A program made the position numbers and the translations under genes. 64,000 bases of DNA, taken from Chitinophagaceae bacterium. Lineage in GTDB: Bacteria; Bacteroidota; Bacteroidia; Chitinophagales; Chitinophagaceae. This document shows positions 62,251 through 64,000 of this stretch, in pieces (position 1 is the first letter of the stretch; each line of letters starts with the position of its first letter). The stretch lies in assembly GCA_016715365.1 (NCBI GenBank), contig JADKAM010000004.1, positions 248,001 to 312,000 of the forward strand. Reading direction: 5' to 3'. The notes beneath the pieces were generated by a model. That model was given only the letters and a program-made list of their open reading frames with translations, was not told where the DNA came from and ran no database searches.

Positions 62251-63132
62251 CTAACGGGCTATCACTTTGCCAACCAATGATGCATAACCACAAAAAGCGC
62301 CGAGTGCACCGTTACTGATATTGCCAATTACTTTACCGGGCTGAGAAAAAGGATTGCCAATACTTTGCTGGTTAAACTCCCAGGTATTCCAGAAAGTAAA
62401 TGAAGCCTTATCAATATTGGATAGTTTAAAAGAAATGGTATCTCCCCGTGCAAAAAATTTGTCATCACCTGTTGGTGCCGGCAGGTTACGGTCAACACCC
62501 GGATCAACCTGGCCCTGGTAAGTGGTACCATCCACCACTTCATCATTAAAAACGGAATTGAAGCCGGGTAAAAAACGTTCACTGTTTTTTCTGGTAAAAT
62601 ATCTTATATAATTACCCAGACCAGGAGGGTCAATGGCCCTCACCATCAATATCCTTTTAGAAGTATCCACATTTAGCGGTGGTGCTTTTGTCCACAGGCT
62701 GTCGAAAATTTTTGTCAGCGCCGGAATGGTTGTTTTAGCAGTATAAACCTGTCCATCAACTTTAATGGTTAGGTTATATTGTTTATTAAACTCGCCAATG
62801 AAAGCGGTAGCAAGATTAGATGAATCAATACCGTAATAATAAATGGAGTAACCATTACCCAGTGGTACTGTATATTCTTTAAACCGGTGGGTAACTGTAC
62901 CGTTACTCATGGTAACCTCTGCATTATGAATAAATGAGTTGGCCAGTATATCAACACTGATGGCGCTAAAAAAACTAAGGCTGCGGCTGAGTGCAACAGT
63001 TGGTGCCTGGCCGTTTTCTATCTGTGCATCAACTACCAAAACAGGTTCGGCATATTTCAGATCAAAATCAATATCCTTTTCGCAGGATAAAAATGTGGCA
63101 CTTAAAATAAAAAGAAAAATTACTTGCTTCAT
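62251..63132 (-). CDS. DUF4249 lipoprotein
   Basis: The 293-residue protein has a lipoprotein signal (MKQVIFLFILSATFLSC) and the DUF4249 pattern: EKDIDFDLKYAEPVLVVDAQ, NAEVTMSNGTVTHRFKEYTV, and QYNLTIKVDGQVYTAKTTIP. In this phylum DUF4249 genes usually follow a TonB-dependent receptor and are thought to serve as a surface binding partner (family knowledge). Here none is present in the visible flank; the gene upstream is the sigma factor. So it looks separated from its usual partner. Confidence 0.85.
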   Translation of the reverse strand: MKQVIFLFILSATFLSCEKDIDFDLKYAEPVLVVDAQIENGQAPTVALSRSLSFFSAISVDILANSFIHNAEVTMSNGTVTHRFKEYTVPLGNGYSIYYYGIDSSNLATAFIGEFNKQYNLTIKVDGQVYTAKTTIPALTKIFDSLWTKAPPLNVDTSKRILMVRAIDPPGLGNYIRYFTRKNSERFLPGFNSVFNDEVVDGTTYQGQVDPGVDRNLPAPTGDDKFFARGDTISFKLSNIDKASFTFWNTWEFNQQSIGNPFSQPGKVIGNISNGALGAFCGYASLVGKVIAR

Positions 63133-63242
63133 GGGATTACAAAAATAAACGATGACAGGTTGAATTCAATCATGGAGTTGTTAATATTATTAAACAATTC
63201 GGAAGCACTTAAAGTTCGAATGAATCCTTGACTTTTAAAAGC

Positions 63243-63306
63243 TGTCAGCCTGAGCTTTTCCAAGGCAGGTGTAATAATTTGCCGGCTTCGACAAGCTCAG
63301 TCTGAC
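63243..63306. repeat. Extragenic palindrome of the GTCAGCCTGAGCTT type
   Basis: TGTCAGCCTGAGCTT at 63243-63257 and the near complement AAGCTCAGTCTGACA at 63292-63306 (one mismatch) enclose 34 bases including GGCTTCGAC. This is a palindrome of the REP-like class that many bacteria carry between genes. Confidence 0.7.
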
Positions 63307-63316
63307 AATTCACTGT

Positions 63317-63349
63317 AAAAAAAATCCTCCTGCTTTTGCAGAAGGATTC
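63317..63349 (-). terminator. Rho-independent terminator of the primary sigma factor gene
   Basis: On the minus strand AATCCTTCTGC pairs with GCAGGAGGATT (one G-U pair) across a four-A loop and is followed by eight T. Confidence 0.88.
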
Positions 63350-63371
63350 AATATTATTTTCAAAGATTCTC

Positions 63372-64000
63372 TTAACCTAAGTATGCCTTTAATGCTCCAC
63401 TGTAACGGGCTTTTTGTAAGCGTTTGATCGCTCTTTCTTTAATCTGGCGGATACGTTCTTTAGTCAGATCGTATTTCTGTCCGATCTGCTCAATGGTAAC
63501 ACCATTTTCGCCATCCAGGCCAAAATACGCATTTACGATCTCTGCTTCACGTGGACTTAAAGATTTTAATACCCTGCGTATTTCATTTTTCAATGAATCG
63601 TGCATTACATCTTCATCGGTTTCATCACCACCTTTCAGCAAATCGCCCATGGCTACATCTTCGGCTTCATGCACGGGTGCATCAAGAGAAGTATGACGGG
63701 TGTTGCTTTGGAAGATGTTGTTGATCTCTGTTTCGCTCATCTCCAGTAATTCTGCTAGCTCTTCAGTTGATGGCTCACGCTCATGTTCCTGTTCAAAAGC
63801 CATGTAGGCTTTGTTAGCCTTGTTGTAAGTGCCAATTTTGTTTTGTGGCAAGCGGACTAATCTGCCCTGCTCTGCCAACGCCTGTAGTATAGATTGGCGA
63901 ATCCACCACACAGCGTAAGAAATGAATTTGAAACCTTTTGTTTCGTCAAAACGTTGTGCCGCTTTGATTAAGCCGAGGTTACCCTCGTTAATTAAATCAC
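63372..64000 (-). CDS. rpoD: Primary RNA polymerase sigma factor (RpoD/SigA), N-terminus beyond the window
   Basis: The frame is open to the right window edge and begins inside region 2 with DLINEGNLGLIKAAQRFDET and the -10 reading helix GFKFISYAVWWIRQSI. Regions 3 (EREPSTEELAELLEMSETEI) and 4 (LSPREAEIVNAYFGLDGENG, TIEQIGQKYDLTKERIRQIK) follow. The protein ends KAYLG. In this phylum the primary sigma is short, about 290 residues, without the long region 1.1; the visible part fits that. A strong terminator follows. It reads the TAnnTTTG/TTTG promoters proposed elsewhere in this window. Confidence 0.95.
   Translation of the reverse strand, partial: DLINEGNLGLIKAAQRFDETKGFKFISYAVWWIRQSILQALAEQGRLVRLPQNKIGTYNKANKAYMAFEQEHEREPSTEELAELLEMSETEINNIFQSNTRHTSLDAPVHEAEDVAMGDLLKGGDETDEDVMHDSLKNEIRRVLKSLSPREAEIVNAYFGLDGENGVTIEQIGQKYDLTKERIRQIKERAIKRLQKARYSGALKAYLG

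Overview
The window looks like chromosome from a member of the Bacteroidota, most probably the family Chitinophagaceae (inference). The signs are a SusC/SusD pair with a triple-tyrosine regulator, many secreted or lipidated proteins with short MKK-type signal peptides, families largely confined to this phylum (DUF3822 beside rsmD, DUF4249, DUF6526), a primary sigma factor whose visible part matches the short Bacteroidota type, and promoter-like TAnnTTTG boxes. No rRNA, tRNA, CRISPR array, prophage or intact insertion sequence was seen. Both ends cut a gene: plsY on the left and the primary sigma factor gene on the right.

Region by region: 0-8.3 kb holds plsY (end), an M48 lipoprotein protease, a frameshifted DUF3052/OmdA protein, a sirtuin, a membrane protein, a dead antitoxin/PIN-toxin pair with one nonsense codon in each gene, a saccharopine dehydrogenase-like enzyme and gyrA. 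8.3-22.9 kb is a beta-glucan utilisation locus: a membrane-spanning LuxR-type regulator divergent from susC, susD, two glycan-binding-type lipoproteins, a GH16 endoglucanase and a GH3 beta-glucosidase. The intergenic space before susC carries helically phased direct repeats that look like operators. 23-29 kb is a looser stretch of small same-strand genes of unknown or general function (hydrolase fusion, secreted and membrane proteins, GNAT, DUF1801, YjbR) separated by long spacers with palindromic debris. 29-41 kb has an FKBP isomerase, an M61 peptidase, a phytanoyl-CoA dioxygenase relative, a quinone reductase-like flavoprotein, a TolB-propeller/amidohydrolase fusion and small proteins.

41-48 kb has a DEAD-box-type helicase, then on the minus strand a probable stress operon (ECF sigma factor, small anti-sigma-like protein, Spy-like proline-rich protein, di-haem peroxidase) and a housekeeping group (lpxK, rsmD, DUF3822). 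48-52.6 kb has a MATE exporter and cytochrome bd oxidase (cydAB). 52.7-57 kb is a compact six-gene minus-strand cluster (SRPBCC, DUF4287, two VOC proteins, a Zn/HhH protein, DUF1801) divergent from a GlxA-type AraC regulator; the two starts are separated by an exact inverted repeat. 57-64 kb carries an orphan response regulator, an M1 peptidase, a TPR protein, folB, trxB, a DUF4249 lipoprotein and the primary sigma factor.

How the parts work together: in the glucan locus the regulator would sense oligosaccharides in the periplasm and switch on susC onward. Surface GH16 would cut beta-1,3 (or mixed-linkage) glucan, SusD and the PKD lipoproteins would hold it, SusC would import the pieces and GH3 would finish them to glucose. 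Extragenic palindromic repeats occur between several operons, and hairpin terminators sit after the M48 protease gene and gyrA, at two convergent gene pairs and after the sigma factor gene.
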